The notes: generated by a model not told the origin, from the sequence alone. A stretch of 64,000 bases of DNA from Plantactinospora endophytica (GCF_016862915.1 NZ_BONW01000028.1:310001-374000); one strand, 5' to 3'. Counted from the stretch's first letter, positions 49,401 through 58,417 are shown. Program-made: numbers and translations.

Positions 49401-49688
49401 CGGCGGGAGGTCCGGCAGGTGCTCTTCGGCCAGTACGCCGGCCTGCTGCTGTCGCTGGTCCTCGCGGGTACGGCCGTCGGCGCGCTCGCCACCGGCGTCG
49501 TCGCGCCGCCGCTGATCCGGTCGGACCTCGGCGCCGCGCCGGTCCCGCCCGTCGTACCGCACTGGCCGTGGGCGGCCGAGGCGGCGCTCTGTGCCCTGCT
49601 GGTGGCCGGTTGCCTGCTGGCGGTGGCGGTCGTGGTCACCGTCCGGACCCGCCGCGCCGACGCCGGGTACCTGCGGGTGAGCGGATGA
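46494..49688 (+). CDS. Large FtsX/MacB-type ABC permease 1
   Basis: 1064 residues. One N-terminal helix (about 12-40) is followed by a long extracellular region (about 45-300), then a bundle of helices (about 305-555) with LTAGVRADETGLLAALGFSRNRLA as the cytoplasmic loop typical of FtsX domains. A second extracellular region (about 565-910) and a last group of helices (about 915-1050) with a second loop RARAVEVARLRGLGMTRREVRQVL complete it. Two FtsX domains in one chain give the LolE-like 'duplicated' layout common in actinobacteria. Cargo unknown; such systems move lipids, peptides or act as mechanical switches. GTG start. Confidence 0.82.
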   Translation: MLRLLGRRARAQWPLLGALLAVVALGATLLGTCALLVTSTADRAYEVAAARAAPDDVRVTAYTVTVPSAHARSVAADTRELLTSTLAPFPTTTATRASSALRTLPEELAGRTGMPTETYLSAMDDLPTRAALVDGRWPRAAAGGGDAPLEAVLLEPTARLLRLTLGSRVRLGAELHSDPAPAVEVTVVGVVRPLPGTGWDRDPLGGAGYDLAFSDGRQPQLVHAYGPVVVDLADLLSGRHTVDRMELTAQPDLSAAGRADLEAVAGSVQGADRRLAGILGDRVRIENLDSPLPQTLRTARDQQRVTAATVLAVALLGGVLTATALALASRLTAGVRADETGLLAALGFSRNRLAAGAAVEAGTLALLAAALAVPASSLLHAGLTRIPPLSAAGLAGPPAVTTTQVLVVIGAVLVLAVVLVLLAARPVAPATDRRDPRALLARSGADVLLVAFAGVGLWQLHAQASGADARVDVVRVLAPTLLLVAGVALVLRMVPLALHGAERLVRRARGLALPLAVFEAARRPRAVAAGLLVGLACSAATFGIAFGATWERSQHDQAGLSVGTDLAIVLTTPPVAGQGVTVGAATGGTVSPAAGRGIAIGQWLGTAGDAPRLVALDTSRAEALLRGRLDGDRSWAEVGGALAPSSRVVGVAVPARSALTLSGTATGETPLVVTPRVLVQDATGLRTTCTAPPVPLDGAVHRLPECVPAEGLEIVAVSLPIAADPAAGPPGPGRSEVAVTLDAPGAVLPAGAPPWTATSAPPAPGQLTGSAVALAGTASGARLNMTTTVQLAGPEAAARNLVATAFPVPEAVPVAVSARLLDELGTRRGANLSISVGATAVPVVVAEVVPEVPSAPGSVAVLADLDAISRALVVAGNLEYPVDGWWVGRPARSDAVARVAALHVGTTTTRAGEAERLRGGPLRAGLPAALRLLVPAAVLLLVAGTVLHVLVDLRARAVEVARLRGLGMTRREVRQVLFGQYAGLLLSLVLAGTAVGALATGVVAPPLIRSDLGAAPVPPVVPHWPWAAEAALCALLVAGCLLAVAVVVTVRTRRADAGYLRVSG

Positions 49689-52462
49689 TCCGGCTGCCGT
49701 GGCCGGCGGTGCACTGGCCGACCGTCCGCGCCCGCCCCCGGGCCGATGCCGGTCCGCTGCTGCTGACCGCCGTCGTCGTCGCCGTCGTGGTGCTCTTCGC
49801 CGGTGCCGTACCGCCGCTGATGCGGGCCACCGCCGACCAGGCCGTGCGGGACGCGGTACGCCAGGCGGCCGAGGACGCCACGGTCCGGGTACACGCCCGC
49901 TGGGAGCCGGACGACGGGCCGTACGGCGGTCGGGTGCGTGACCCGTATCTCGCCGAGACCGTCAGCGACCTGCGGGGGATGGCCGGGGACGAACTCGATC
50001 CGGACCTGCGGGCGGTGCTGCGCCCACCCATCGCCACCGTCACCAGCAGCACACTCAAGATCACCGACGGCGGCATCCAGCGCACCTTCCAGCTCGGCTA
50101 CCTCGGCAACGATCCGGCGGCCGGTGGGGGACCGGGGGTGACCTGGCTCGCGGGTGGCGCCCCCCGTCCAGCCGTACCGGAGGCGGAGAGCCGGATTGAG
50201 GTGCCGTACGGCGCTCCGCCCTGGCCGGTGCAGGTCGGGCTCGCCAAGCCGGTGGCGGACACGCTCAATCTCGGTCCGGGGGACCGCATCCCCCTGGTGG
50301 ACCAGCGCAGGCGAACGAAACACGTCGTGGTCAGTGGCGTCTTCGCGCCGACGGACCGCGACGATCCGGCCTGGCGGCTCGCGCCCTGGCTGCTGGAGCC
50401 CGTCGCCGGTGTGGACGGGGTGGGCAGTACCCGGTTCGCCGGGCTGCTCTCCGCGGACTCCCTGCCGGACGCCCGGCTCGCCTTCGCCGACGAGGAGTTG
50501 GACCGGACCGTCTGGTTCGCGCTCGACCCCGAGGTGCTCACCCGGGACTCCGCGGAGTCCGTCGCCGCGAACGTGGTCGCCCTGAAAGCGGCCTCGGCCT
50601 CATCCGGCGTCCGGGACAGCTCCCTGCGCTGGGAGACCCGGCTCGACGCCGTGCTCCGGGACGTGCGGACCCGGATCGCTGCCGCGAACGCGCAGGCGTC
50701 CGTGCTGCTCGTCGGGGTGCTGACCGTCGCGATCCTGGTGCTGCTGCTCGCCGCCGACCTGTTGGTCCGGCGCCGGGCAATGGCGTTGACGGCCGCCCGG
50801 CAGCGCGGCGCCACCCTGCCGGACCTCGCCACGGAACTGCTGGTCGAGTCCGTGGCGCTGGCGCTGCTGGCCGGCGCGGCCGGGCTCGGGCTGGTGGTCG
50901 CGGTCGCATCCGGCATCTCCTGGCGCTGGGCGGCGCCGGTGATCCTCGCCGCGGCCGTCGCCACTCCGGTGCTCGGCACGCTCACCGCCGCCCGGGCCAC
51001 CCGGGACCGCCGGGTTCCGGCCAACCGGACCGCACGTCGGTGGGTCCGCCGCACCGGGCAGCTACGCCGGGCCACCCTGGAGGTCGCGGTCCTGGCCGGG
51101 GCGGTGGCCGCCTTCACCACGCTGCACCAGCGCGGAATCCTGCCGCCCGCGTCCACCGCGCCGACCGGTCCGGGACCGGGCGAGGACGGCGGCGCGACCC
51201 TGCCGGCGAGCGCCCCCGCCCTCGGCGCGCTCGTCGGCGCGCTGCTCCTGCTGCGGCTGCTGCCGCTCGGCACCGGCCTGGTGCTGCGGCGATCGCTGCG
51301 CTCCCGCCGCCCGCTCGCGGTCTTCGGCGCGGCCCGGGCGGCCGTGACGTCGGCGCGGGTGCTGCCAGTGCTCGTCCTGGTGACCTCCGTCGCGCTGGCC
51401 TCGTTCGCGTTCACGCTGCGGGCCACCGCCGTGCAGGGCCTCGCCGAGGGCGCCTGGCGTACGGTCGGCGCCGACGCCCGGCTCGACGTCAACCTCGCCG
51501 ACGCCGCTGCCACCACCGCCCTCGCCGAACGCGTCGCCGCCGCACCGGGGGTGCGGCAGGTGGTCACCGCCCAGGTGACCGACAACGCGCGGCTCGTCGC
51601 CGATTCGACGCTGGTCACCCCCCGCCTGGTGATCGTGGACGCGAGGGCGTTCGCGCGGCTGCTGGCCGCCACGCCACTGCCGGACGGGCCGCAGTTCGAC
51701 CGGCTCGCGGTGACCGGCGGTGCCGGCGGCGCGGTCCCGGCACTGGTGCGCTCCGCCGACGGCGGGCTCCGGCCCGGTACCCGGTTGGAGCTGCGCCGGG
51801 CGGACGGCCCGGCCGTCCAGCTCGCGGTGGTCGGTACGGCGCCTCCGGTCGGCGACGCGGACGACGTGGTCGTGGTCGACGCCGCCGCCGTCGCCGCCGC
51901 CGGGGTGCCGGTCGTGCCGAACACGGTCTGGGTGACGGGTCCCGGCGCGGGGCGGGCCGTCGCCGACCGCACGCTCGGGGCCGACGTCCTGGACCGCGAG
52001 GAGGTACTGGCGCAGCGCCGCACCGCGCCGCTCTCCCTGGGGCTGCTGCGGCTCTGGTGGGCCTCGATCACGATGCTGCTGGCCATGGGTCTGCTCGGCC
52101 TGGCGCTCGGCGCGGCGGCGAGCGCGGCGCAGCGCTGGCAGACGCTGACCCGGCTGCGCACGCTCGGCCTGCGTCCGGTGGACGCCCGCCGGGTGGCTGT
52201 CGGCGAACTGCTGCCGCCGGTGCTCGTCGCCGCGGTGGGCGGTCCGCTGCTCGGCGTGCTGCTCGCGGCCCTGACCCTCGGCCCGCTCGCGTTGCGGCTG
52301 CTCACCGGGCAGGCCGTCGACCCCACTGCGGTGCTGCCGTGGTGGCAGCTCGGAGTGCTTGCCGTCGCCCCGCTGGCGGCGGTCGTCGTCGTGGTACGGG
52401 TCGAGCTCGCGGCACGGCGGCACCGGCGGCTGGGCGAGGTGCTCCGGGCGGGGGAGGGATAG
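49685..52462 (+). CDS. Large FtsX/MacB-type ABC permease 2
   Basis: 925 residues, ATG overlapping the previous TGA. An N-terminal helix (about 24-44) precedes an extracellular part (about 45-335). Helices near 335-430 surround LVRRRAMALTAARQRGATLPDLATELLVES. A further set follows (about 465-570). A second extracellular part (about 590-780) and final helices with RWQTLTRLRTLGLRPVDARRVAVGELLPP complete a two-FtsX-domain protein. It is homologous in layout, not closely in sequence, to permease 1. The four genes make one complete transporter. No peptide, lantibiotic or two-component gene lies beside them to reveal cargo. Confidence 0.82.
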   Translation: MIRLPWPAVHWPTVRARPRADAGPLLLTAVVVAVVVLFAGAVPPLMRATADQAVRDAVRQAAEDATVRVHARWEPDDGPYGGRVRDPYLAETVSDLRGMAGDELDPDLRAVLRPPIATVTSSTLKITDGGIQRTFQLGYLGNDPAAGGGPGVTWLAGGAPRPAVPEAESRIEVPYGAPPWPVQVGLAKPVADTLNLGPGDRIPLVDQRRRTKHVVVSGVFAPTDRDDPAWRLAPWLLEPVAGVDGVGSTRFAGLLSADSLPDARLAFADEELDRTVWFALDPEVLTRDSAESVAANVVALKAASASSGVRDSSLRWETRLDAVLRDVRTRIAAANAQASVLLVGVLTVAILVLLLAADLLVRRRAMALTAARQRGATLPDLATELLVESVALALLAGAAGLGLVVAVASGISWRWAAPVILAAAVATPVLGTLTAARATRDRRVPANRTARRWVRRTGQLRRATLEVAVLAGAVAAFTTLHQRGILPPASTAPTGPGPGEDGGATLPASAPALGALVGALLLLRLLPLGTGLVLRRSLRSRRPLAVFGAARAAVTSARVLPVLVLVTSVALASFAFTLRATAVQGLAEGAWRTVGADARLDVNLADAAATTALAERVAAAPGVRQVVTAQVTDNARLVADSTLVTPRLVIVDARAFARLLAATPLPDGPQFDRLAVTGGAGGAVPALVRSADGGLRPGTRLELRRADGPAVQLAVVGTAPPVGDADDVVVVDAAAVAAAGVPVVPNTVWVTGPGAGRAVADRTLGADVLDREEVLAQRRTAPLSLGLLRLWWASITMLLAMGLLGLALGAAASAAQRWQTLTRLRTLGLRPVDARRVAVGELLPPVLVAAVGGPLLGVLLAALTLGPLALRLLTGQAVDPTAVLPWWQLGVLAVAPLAAVVVVVRVELAARRHRRLGEVLRAGEG

Positions 52463-52767
52463 CCGCCCGAGCCGCCCTGGGTAGGCGAGTCCGGCCCCCG
52501 GGCGGTCCCTCGGCAGATTCCGGCCCGGGACGACCGCCGCCGTGCCGGACGGCCAGGGGGCTGCCGGGATCAGCGCCCACCCTGGCCGTACGGTCGACGA
52601 CGGCCGTGCGTCGGCTACCGGGGCGGTCGGTTCCGTCGGGGCGCCGGTCAGGCTATCGGGGTCACGGCGGTGGCGGGTACGACCGGCACCTCCCGCCATC
52701 GGAGTTGCTGCCGCACCCGCAACTGCCTGGCCGCCCACCTCGGACGCGGATCGACGGCGGCGCCGTC
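52463..52767. other. Convergent intergenic region, nothing recognised
   Basis: 305 bp between the plus-strand permease and the minus-strand MalG-type gene. GC-rich with short inverted repeats (for example GGCCGT/ACGGCC near 52580-52605) but no convincing terminator, gene or RNA. Confidence 0.4.
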
Positions 52768-53649
52768 CTACCGGAGGCCGCCGACGGACAACCCGCCCCG
52801 CCAGTACCGCTGGAGGCCGAAGAACGCGACGATGAGCGGGATCACCGACACCAGCGCGCCCAGGATGATGAGGCTCCAGAGTGACGTGCTGCCCGAGTTG
52901 TTCGCGGAGGCGACTCCCTGCCAGAGGCCGAGTCCGACCGTGACCGGAAAGAGGCGGTTGTCGGAGAGCATGGCCAGCGGCAGGAAGTAGTTGTTCCACG
53001 ACGCCACCGCCGACAGCAGCAACACGGTCACCACCGCAGGCCGCATCAGCGGCAGGGCGACCTGGAGGAACGTACGCACCTCTCCGGCGCCGTCGACCCG
53101 GGCGGCGTCCAGGATCTCGTCCGGGACCGCGTCGCGCGCGTAGACGTGCATCAGGTAGACCCCGAACGGATTGAGCAGGGAGGGGAGGATGACCGCCCAG
53201 ATCGTGTTCGTCAGGCCGAGCCGGGAGAACATGATGAAGGTCGGGATGACCAGGGCGGTGGCGGGCACCATCAACGCGCCGAGTACGACCGCGAAGCTGA
53301 AGCGCCTGGCGGCGAAGCGGTACTTGGCGAATCCGTAGCCGGCCATCACGGCCAGGACGGTGGCACCGACCCCACCGGCGAGGGCGTACAGCGTGGAGTT
53401 GAGAATCCACCTGGCGTAGATGCCGCCGTCGTAGGTGAAGAGTTGCTGGAGGTTGCCCAGGTAGTCGACCTGGTCTCCGAACCAGAGGGTGTTGCCGCCG
53501 CCGAACAGGCCCGGGGCGTCCTTGGAGCTGTTGACGACGACCCACCAGAACGGGACGAGGAAGTAGACCACCAGGAAACCGAGGAGGATCTGTAGCGGAA
53601 GGTGGCGCTGCGGCCGGCGGTGGGCGTGGGCGTGGGTACGGTCGGCCAT
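52768..53649 (-). CDS. CUT1 sugar importer, MalG-type permease
   Basis: A 293-residue permease. YFLVPFWWVVVNSSKDAPGLF is the N-terminal MalG helix, and the EAA loop is DAARVDGAGEVRTFLQVALPLMRP. The C-terminus (LQRYWRGGLSVGGLR) lacks the usual TAGAVKG ending but keeps the position. Its ATG shares one base with the upstream TGA. Last gene of the operon. Confidence 0.9.
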   Translation of the reverse strand: MADRTHAHAHRRPQRHLPLQILLGFLVVYFLVPFWWVVVNSSKDAPGLFGGGNTLWFGDQVDYLGNLQQLFTYDGGIYARWILNSTLYALAGGVGATVLAVMAGYGFAKYRFAARRFSFAVVLGALMVPATALVIPTFIMFSRLGLTNTIWAVILPSLLNPFGVYLMHVYARDAVPDEILDAARVDGAGEVRTFLQVALPLMRPAVVTVLLLSAVASWNNYFLPLAMLSDNRLFPVTVGLGLWQGVASANNSGSTSLWSLIILGALVSVIPLIVAFFGLQRYWRGGLSVGGLR

Positions 53650-54590
53650 CAGAGGAAGCTCCTCCGCTTGCGGGTGAAGAACAGGAAGGCGTACACGCAG
53701 ACGAAGACGACTCCGCCGAGCGCGAAGGAGATCGCCGACCCGTAGTTGAAGTTGGCGAGTGAGAACGCCTGCTGGTAGGCGTACATGTTGGGGGTGAAGT
53801 CCGCACCGATCGTCCCGGCGGCGAGGTAGCGCAGGATCTGCGGTTCGTTGAAGAACTGCAGGGTGCCGATGAGTGAGAAGACCAGGATCAGGATCAGCGC
53901 CGGGGTGATCAGCGGGATCTTGATCCGGACCGCGACCTGCCACCGTCCGGCGCCGTCCATCCGGGCGGCCTCGTAGAGCGTCGGATCGATGCCCTGTAGC
54001 GCCGCGTACAGGATGATCATGTAATAGCCGGCCCACTGCCAGGTGACGATGTTGAGCAGGCCGTAGAAGATCAGGTTGCTGCCGAGGAAGTCGGGCGCGG
54101 TCGCGCCGAACAGGCCGAAGACGTCGGTGAGCGGCCCGAAGCTCCTGCTGTAGAGGAAGCCCCACATCACCGCCCCGATCACGGTCGGGATCGCGTAGGG
54201 GAGGAAGATCATGAGGCGGGAGAAGCGGGTGAACAGGGATGTCACCGCGTCCAGGATGAGGGCCATCGCGAGCGCGACGACGATCTGCAGCGGAATGGCG
54301 ACGAGCGCGAAGCGGATGACGAACCACGATCCGGACAGGAAGCTCGGGTCGGTGAACGCCTTCGTGTAGTTGTCGAGGAAGACGAAGCTGGTGCCGCCGA
54401 CCAGCTTCTTCTGGAAGAGACTGAGGTAGAGCGCGTACCCCAGGGGTGCGACGAGGAACGCGAGGAAGACGATCCCGAACGGCCCGACGAAGAGCCACCC
54501 CATCCGGTGCTCGCGGCGGTTCCTCTTGCTGCGGATCTGGTGCGTCTTCTTCTCGGCGCGCGGTGCGGGCGCCTCGGTAAGCAGGGTCAT
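53649..54590 (-). CDS. CUT1 sugar importer, MalF-type permease
   Basis: A 313-residue permease. The first helix is GWLFVGPFGIVFLAFLVAPLGYALYLSLFQ, and the EAA loop is YEAARMDGAGRWQVAVRIKIPLITP. ATG 54588-54590 was chosen; the frame is open 27 codons further but with Pro/Arg-rich, unfamily-like residues. Between the receptor gene and this one is a 9-bp GC hairpin (54632-54667), as at 17525. Confidence 0.9.
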   Translation of the reverse strand: MTLLTEAPAPRAEKKTHQIRSKRNRREHRMGWLFVGPFGIVFLAFLVAPLGYALYLSLFQKKLVGGTSFVFLDNYTKAFTDPSFLSGSWFVIRFALVAIPLQIVVALAMALILDAVTSLFTRFSRLMIFLPYAIPTVIGAVMWGFLYSRSFGPLTDVFGLFGATAPDFLGSNLIFYGLLNIVTWQWAGYYMIILYAALQGIDPTLYEAARMDGAGRWQVAVRIKIPLITPALILILVFSLIGTLQFFNEPQILRYLAAGTIGADFTPNMYAYQQAFSLANFNYGSAISFALGGVVFVCVYAFLFFTRKRRSFL

Positions 54591-54631
54591 CTTGGGCTCC
54601 GGGACGTGGGCACTGGGAAGTGGGGGGCGGG

Positions 54632-54667
54632 CCGGCCGGGGGAGGACGGCGCGGCCCACCCGGCCGG
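54632..54667 (-). terminator. Hairpin directly after the receptor gene
   Basis: CCGGCCGGG (54632-54640) pairs with CCCGGCCGG (54659-54667), ending one base before the receptor stop codon. Like the stem at 17525, it separates receptor from permeases and may set their ratio. Confidence 0.5.
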
Positions 54668-56014
54668 TCACTGAACGGTGAATCCTTGTTCCTTGGCGTA
54701 CTTCGCCACGTCCTCCTGGAGCCGGTCGGCAGCCTGCGAGCCGGTGATCGAACCCGCGCTGATCTCACTGACCTGCTTCGTCATCGCATCGAAGTAGTAC
54801 TGGCCGAAGGGGCTGTAGACCATGCCCTTGTAGGCGTTCGCCGCAGGGACGTAGACCTCCTTGTTCGCCTGCTGGCCGTTGAAGAACGCCACCTTCAGGT
54901 CCACGAACGCGGGGTCGTTGAGCGCCGTGAGGTTCAGCGGGAAGATGATCTGGTTGGTCCAGCCGTCGGTGAGTGACTCCTTGTCGGCGTAGAGGCCGTA
55001 CGCGGCCTTCGCCGCCAGCTCCTGCTTCTTCGACTGGCTCGTCACCGAGAAGGCCGAACCGCCCCAGTTCACCTGCACCGGGTTGTTCGGGTCCCACTGC
55101 GGCAGCGGGGCCACCGCGAACTTGCCGGTGTCCTGGCCCTTGCCGACGCCGGCTCCGGTGAGATAGCCGGGTGCCCAGGCCGCCGAGACGTACGTCGCGT
55201 ACTGCCCGTTGATCACCCCGGAGATGTACTCCGGGGTGAACTGGTCCTGCTTCCCGACCAGGCCCTTCCGAACGAGGCCGCCCCAGTAGTCGAGCACGTC
55301 CTTGGATGCCTGGTCGTTCAGCTTCACCCCGATCGAGGTCGGGCTGGCCGAGTCGTAGGCGAAGGGGGAGGCGCCCTTCTGGATCTGTAGTGCCATCGTC
55401 AGCGCCGGCACGTTCGCGCCGAAGTCGCCGAACAGCGGGCCGCCGGCGTCCTTCACCTTCTGCGCCGCCTGTTCGTACTCGGCCCACGTCTTCGGCGGCG
55501 TGATGCCGTACTTGTCGAAGATGTCCTTCCGGTAGATCATCGCGAGCGGTCCGCCGTCGACGGGGACGCCGTAGACCGCGTCACCGACCGACACGTCCTT
55601 CCACGCCCCCTCGCCGTAGTTCGCCTTGACGGCGTCGAAGCCGTACTTCTTGATGTCCACGATCGCCTTCTGGATCTGGAAGGTCGGGATCCGGTCCATC
55701 TCGATCATGATCACGTCGGGCGCGCCGGTACCGGCCGAGATGGCCGTCTGGAACTTGTCGTACTCGTCGCCGCCCTGTCCGACGTTGGTCCAGCAGACCT
55801 GGACCTCGTTGCTCTGCTTGTTGAAGTTGTCGACGACGAGTTGCATGTTGGGGTACCAGCCCCACATCGTGACGGCCGGCAGGTCCTTCTTGGTGATCGT
55901 GTTGGTGCAGTTGCTCGCGTCACTTCCGCCCCCGCCGTCGTCCGAGGAGCAGGCGACGAGGCCGCTCGCGGCGGCGAGCATGGCGGCGGTGGCGAGTATT
56001 CGCTTCGTCTTCAT
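54668..56014 (-). CDS. CUT1 sugar importer, substrate-binding lipoprotein
   Basis: A 448-residue lipoprotein with lipidated Cys22 (GLVAC). Family 1 receptor features are AVTMWGWYPNMQLVVDNFNKQSNEVQVCW, GTGAPDVIMIEMDRIPTF, PLAMIYRKDIFDKYGITPPKTW and NGQYATYVSAAWAPG. ATG 56012-56014 is chosen because the signal begins MKTKRI. An extra Cys pair in the mature N-terminus (about 44 and 82) is unusual. It follows the tandem esterase gene after a strong hairpin. Confidence 0.9.
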   Translation of the reverse strand: MKTKRILATAAMLAAASGLVACSSDDGGGGSDASNCTNTITKKDLPAVTMWGWYPNMQLVVDNFNKQSNEVQVCWTNVGQGGDEYDKFQTAISAGTGAPDVIMIEMDRIPTFQIQKAIVDIKKYGFDAVKANYGEGAWKDVSVGDAVYGVPVDGGPLAMIYRKDIFDKYGITPPKTWAEYEQAAQKVKDAGGPLFGDFGANVPALTMALQIQKGASPFAYDSASPTSIGVKLNDQASKDVLDYWGGLVRKGLVGKQDQFTPEYISGVINGQYATYVSAAWAPGYLTGAGVGKGQDTGKFAVAPLPQWDPNNPVQVNWGGSAFSVTSQSKKQELAAKAAYGLYADKESLTDGWTNQIIFPLNLTALNDPAFVDLKVAFFNGQQANKEVYVPAANAYKGMVYSPFGQYYFDAMTKQVSEISAGSITGSQAADRLQEDVAKYAKEQGFTVQ

Positions 56015-56052
56015 TGACGTGACTTCCCTTCGGGGTCGCAACTCCGGCGGCG

Positions 56053-56088
56053 CGTCACCGGGGTAGCACGGCTGCTACCCCGGTGACG
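56053..56088 (-). terminator. Perfect 16-bp hairpin between tandem esterase and importer genes
   Basis: CGTCACCGGGGTAGCA (56053-56068) is fully complementary to 56073-56088 around a 4-nt loop. It lies 20 bp after the esterase stop (minus strand) and 39 bp before the receptor start, so it either ends the esterase transcript or reduces read-through. Confidence 0.75.
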
Positions 56089-56107
56089 TCGCCGTCGGCG
56101 GGCCTTC

Positions 56108-58288
56108 CTAGCGCTTGAAGAGGCGCGGCGCCAGGTCGATGAGGTTCTTCTGCCACACGTCCCAGCCGTGTGGCCCGGGGGTGACCCCGTCGAACTCGTA
56201 ACGGATACCGAGGTTGTCCAACGTGGTCAGGGAGGCCATGAAGGACGGGTACACGAAGTCGGTCCGGTCCCCGACGTAGAGGCGCAGCAGCTTCGTACCG
56301 GCGTTGATCGCCGCGGCGTCGACCCCGGTACCGCTGCCGAAGCCGGCCGAGAACGCCGCGACGTACCCGAACTCGCCCGGATACGCCTTGAGCACTCCGA
56401 AGGCGTGGCCACCACCCATCGACAGTCCCGCAACGGCCTGCTGCGCCGGGTCGGTCGAGATGTTGTAGCCGGCGCGGGCCGCCGGAACGATGTTCCCGAG
56501 CAGCTCCTGGTTGAAGTTGGAAACGTTGCCGTTGCCCATCACGACCACCATGGGAACCAGGTCGCCGTCGAGGAACTGGTGGTCGAGGATCTGTTTGGCA
56601 CGGCCCATCTCCAGCCAGTCCGTGTAACTCTGCCCACTACCGTGCTGGAGGTAGAGGACGGGGTACGGCCGCTCGCGGTCCGGGTCGTACCCGGGCGGGG
56701 TCCACACCAGAGCGGTCCGGTCCTGGTTGGCCACGCTGCTCCGGTAGGTAAGGCTCGTCACCTCTCCGCCTCTGCCGGCCGGTACGTCCGAGAGCAGGCG
56801 AGCCTCCCGGCCCGGAACGAGGAAGGTGCTCCACGCCGGCTCGGAGGTCACCCTCGTCGGACTCGACGGGTCCTTGACCGCGACCCGGTCCACGATGAAC
56901 CGGTAGTAGTAGAACCACGGGTCCAACGGCCCCACGGTCGCCCGCCACCGGTCGCCGTCCCGGGCGAGCGGAACCCGTAGCCAACTCCCGCCGGGCGCGA
57001 TGTTCGCCCACACCGTGACGTGCTGGGCGTCCGTGAAGTCCGTCGTGGTCTCGAAGGTGACGAAGCCGTCCCGGGTCACCCAGGGAGTCGGAGTGGTGCC
57101 TGCCGGCGGCGGGGCGAATTCTCCCTTCAACGGCTGGTGACCAGCGCTGGGGCCGTGATCCGAGACCTTGCGGAACAGTCGCGGCACGAAGTCGACGAGA
57201 TTGTCCTGCCAGCTCGTCCAGTTGGCGCCGCCGTCCGGGTCGACCCCGTCGAACTCGAACCGGACCCCGGCCCGGCCCAGCACCTTCGTGAGTCGATGGG
57301 TGGCGTTGTACGCGGGGTCGGTGACGTTCCCGGTGTACAGACGCAGCAACCTGAGGTTGCGGCCGAGCGCTCTGGCGCTCTCCCCGCCGACGCCCTCGGT
57401 CAGCAGGCCCGAGAACGAGCCGACGTAGCCGAACTGCGCCGGTTCGGTGAGAGCGGCTCGTAGCGCCTGCGTCGCACCCTCGGAGACGCCGGCGATCGCC
57501 TGGTGCGTCGGGCCACCCAGCACCCGGTAGGTGTCGGTGACCGCCTTCCGAAGGCTGCGCAGATCGTCGTCGTTCGATCCGGCGCCGTCGCCGAGCACGA
57601 CGACCATCGGCTCCATGGCGCCTGCGGCCGACAGGTTGTCGAAGATCTGCCCGGCCCGACCGAGGTCGAGCCAGTCGGTGGCGACTCCGTCGGCGCCCGA
57701 CCGCAGGAAGAGCACCGGGTAGCGTCTGGCGCCCTTGGCCGAATACCCCGGTGGTGTCCACACCAGGGCGGTTCGCGCTGCCTGCCCGGTCCGGTAGGGC
57801 AGGGTCGAGACCTTACCGCCCGTTCCCTGCGGTGCGTCCGCCAGCCAACGCGCCGACTCGCCGGGGACGAGGAAGGTGCTCCAGAGCGGCTTGGACGCGA
57901 CGCTGGTGCCGTTCGTCGGATCCTTGAGAGTCTTGGTGTCGTCGCCCGTGATCTGGTAGTGGTACAGGCCCGGCTCCAGCGGGCCGAGAACTCCCGACCA
58001 CACGTCACCACGACGGGTCAGACCGAACTCCGCCCAGGCGGCGGAGGGGCCGAAGTTCCCCTCGACGACGACCTGCGACACCTGGCCCACGTGTTCCTGG
58101 AGGTAGGCCGCCGGAACGGTGAAGGACGCGTAGCGGTCCTCCGAGACGTCCAGCCACGGCGTGTCCGCCGCCGCTGGTTGCTGCGGTGCGAGGACCGCCA
58201 CCGCGAATGCCATGAGGCCGGCGGCGAAGGCCGCCGGGAGTCGGCGTACGCCCGTACGGCGAAAACGCCCGTGGTACGGTGTTGTCAC
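56108..58288 (-). CDS. Secreted tandem CE1-like esterase; first domain probably inactive
   Basis: 726 residues from GTG 58286-58288 (GAGAGGAG upstream). A signal (about 1-42) is followed by two homologous halves (about 45-375 and 405-726), each an Ig-like N-domain plus an enterochelin-esterase/CE1-type hydrolase. The second half has oxyanion segment YLQHGSGQS, Ser623 in GLSMGG and His707 in GPHGWDVW. In the first half Ser269 (GVSEG) remains, but the oxyanion segment is FLRSGADGV and the His position is Ala355 (GGANWTSW). The first domain is thus likely a dead paralogue, perhaps substrate-binding. It sits between a LacI gene and a CUT1 importer. Confidence 0.85.
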   Translation of the reverse strand: MTTPYHGRFRRTGVRRLPAAFAAGLMAFAVAVLAPQQPAAADTPWLDVSEDRYASFTVPAAYLQEHVGQVSQVVVEGNFGPSAAWAEFGLTRRGDVWSGVLGPLEPGLYHYQITGDDTKTLKDPTNGTSVASKPLWSTFLVPGESARWLADAPQGTGGKVSTLPYRTGQAARTALVWTPPGYSAKGARRYPVLFLRSGADGVATDWLDLGRAGQIFDNLSAAGAMEPMVVVLGDGAGSNDDDLRSLRKAVTDTYRVLGGPTHQAIAGVSEGATQALRAALTEPAQFGYVGSFSGLLTEGVGGESARALGRNLRLLRLYTGNVTDPAYNATHRLTKVLGRAGVRFEFDGVDPDGGANWTSWQDNLVDFVPRLFRKVSDHGPSAGHQPLKGEFAPPPAGTTPTPWVTRDGFVTFETTTDFTDAQHVTVWANIAPGGSWLRVPLARDGDRWRATVGPLDPWFYYYRFIVDRVAVKDPSSPTRVTSEPAWSTFLVPGREARLLSDVPAGRGGEVTSLTYRSSVANQDRTALVWTPPGYDPDRERPYPVLYLQHGSGQSYTDWLEMGRAKQILDHQFLDGDLVPMVVVMGNGNVSNFNQELLGNIVPAARAGYNISTDPAQQAVAGLSMGGGHAFGVLKAYPGEFGYVAAFSAGFGSGTGVDAAAINAGTKLLRLYVGDRTDFVYPSFMASLTTLDNLGIRYEFDGVTPGPHGWDVWQKNLIDLAPRLFKR

Positions 58289-58417
58289 GCTCCACTCCTC
58301 TCGTGCGCCGGCAGCGGATGCGACCCGAGTTCGCCGGCTCAACTCATCGGTGGACACCGCCGCGGTTCTGCGACTGCCTCTCCCTTCCGGTTCGCCACTC
58401 CTGGTCCTGCTGACGCG

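Noticed and set aside
46365-49562. Very long open frame on the minus strand opposite the first FtsX-type permease
   Set aside because: It is a GC-driven shadow: the translation is low-complexity Gly/Arg/Gln-rich with no family features, while the plus strand encodes a coherent membrane protein.
47165-50323. Another long minus-strand open frame across both permeases
   Set aside because: Ser/Thr/Ala-rich translation without domains, spanning two real plus-strand genes; compositional artefact.
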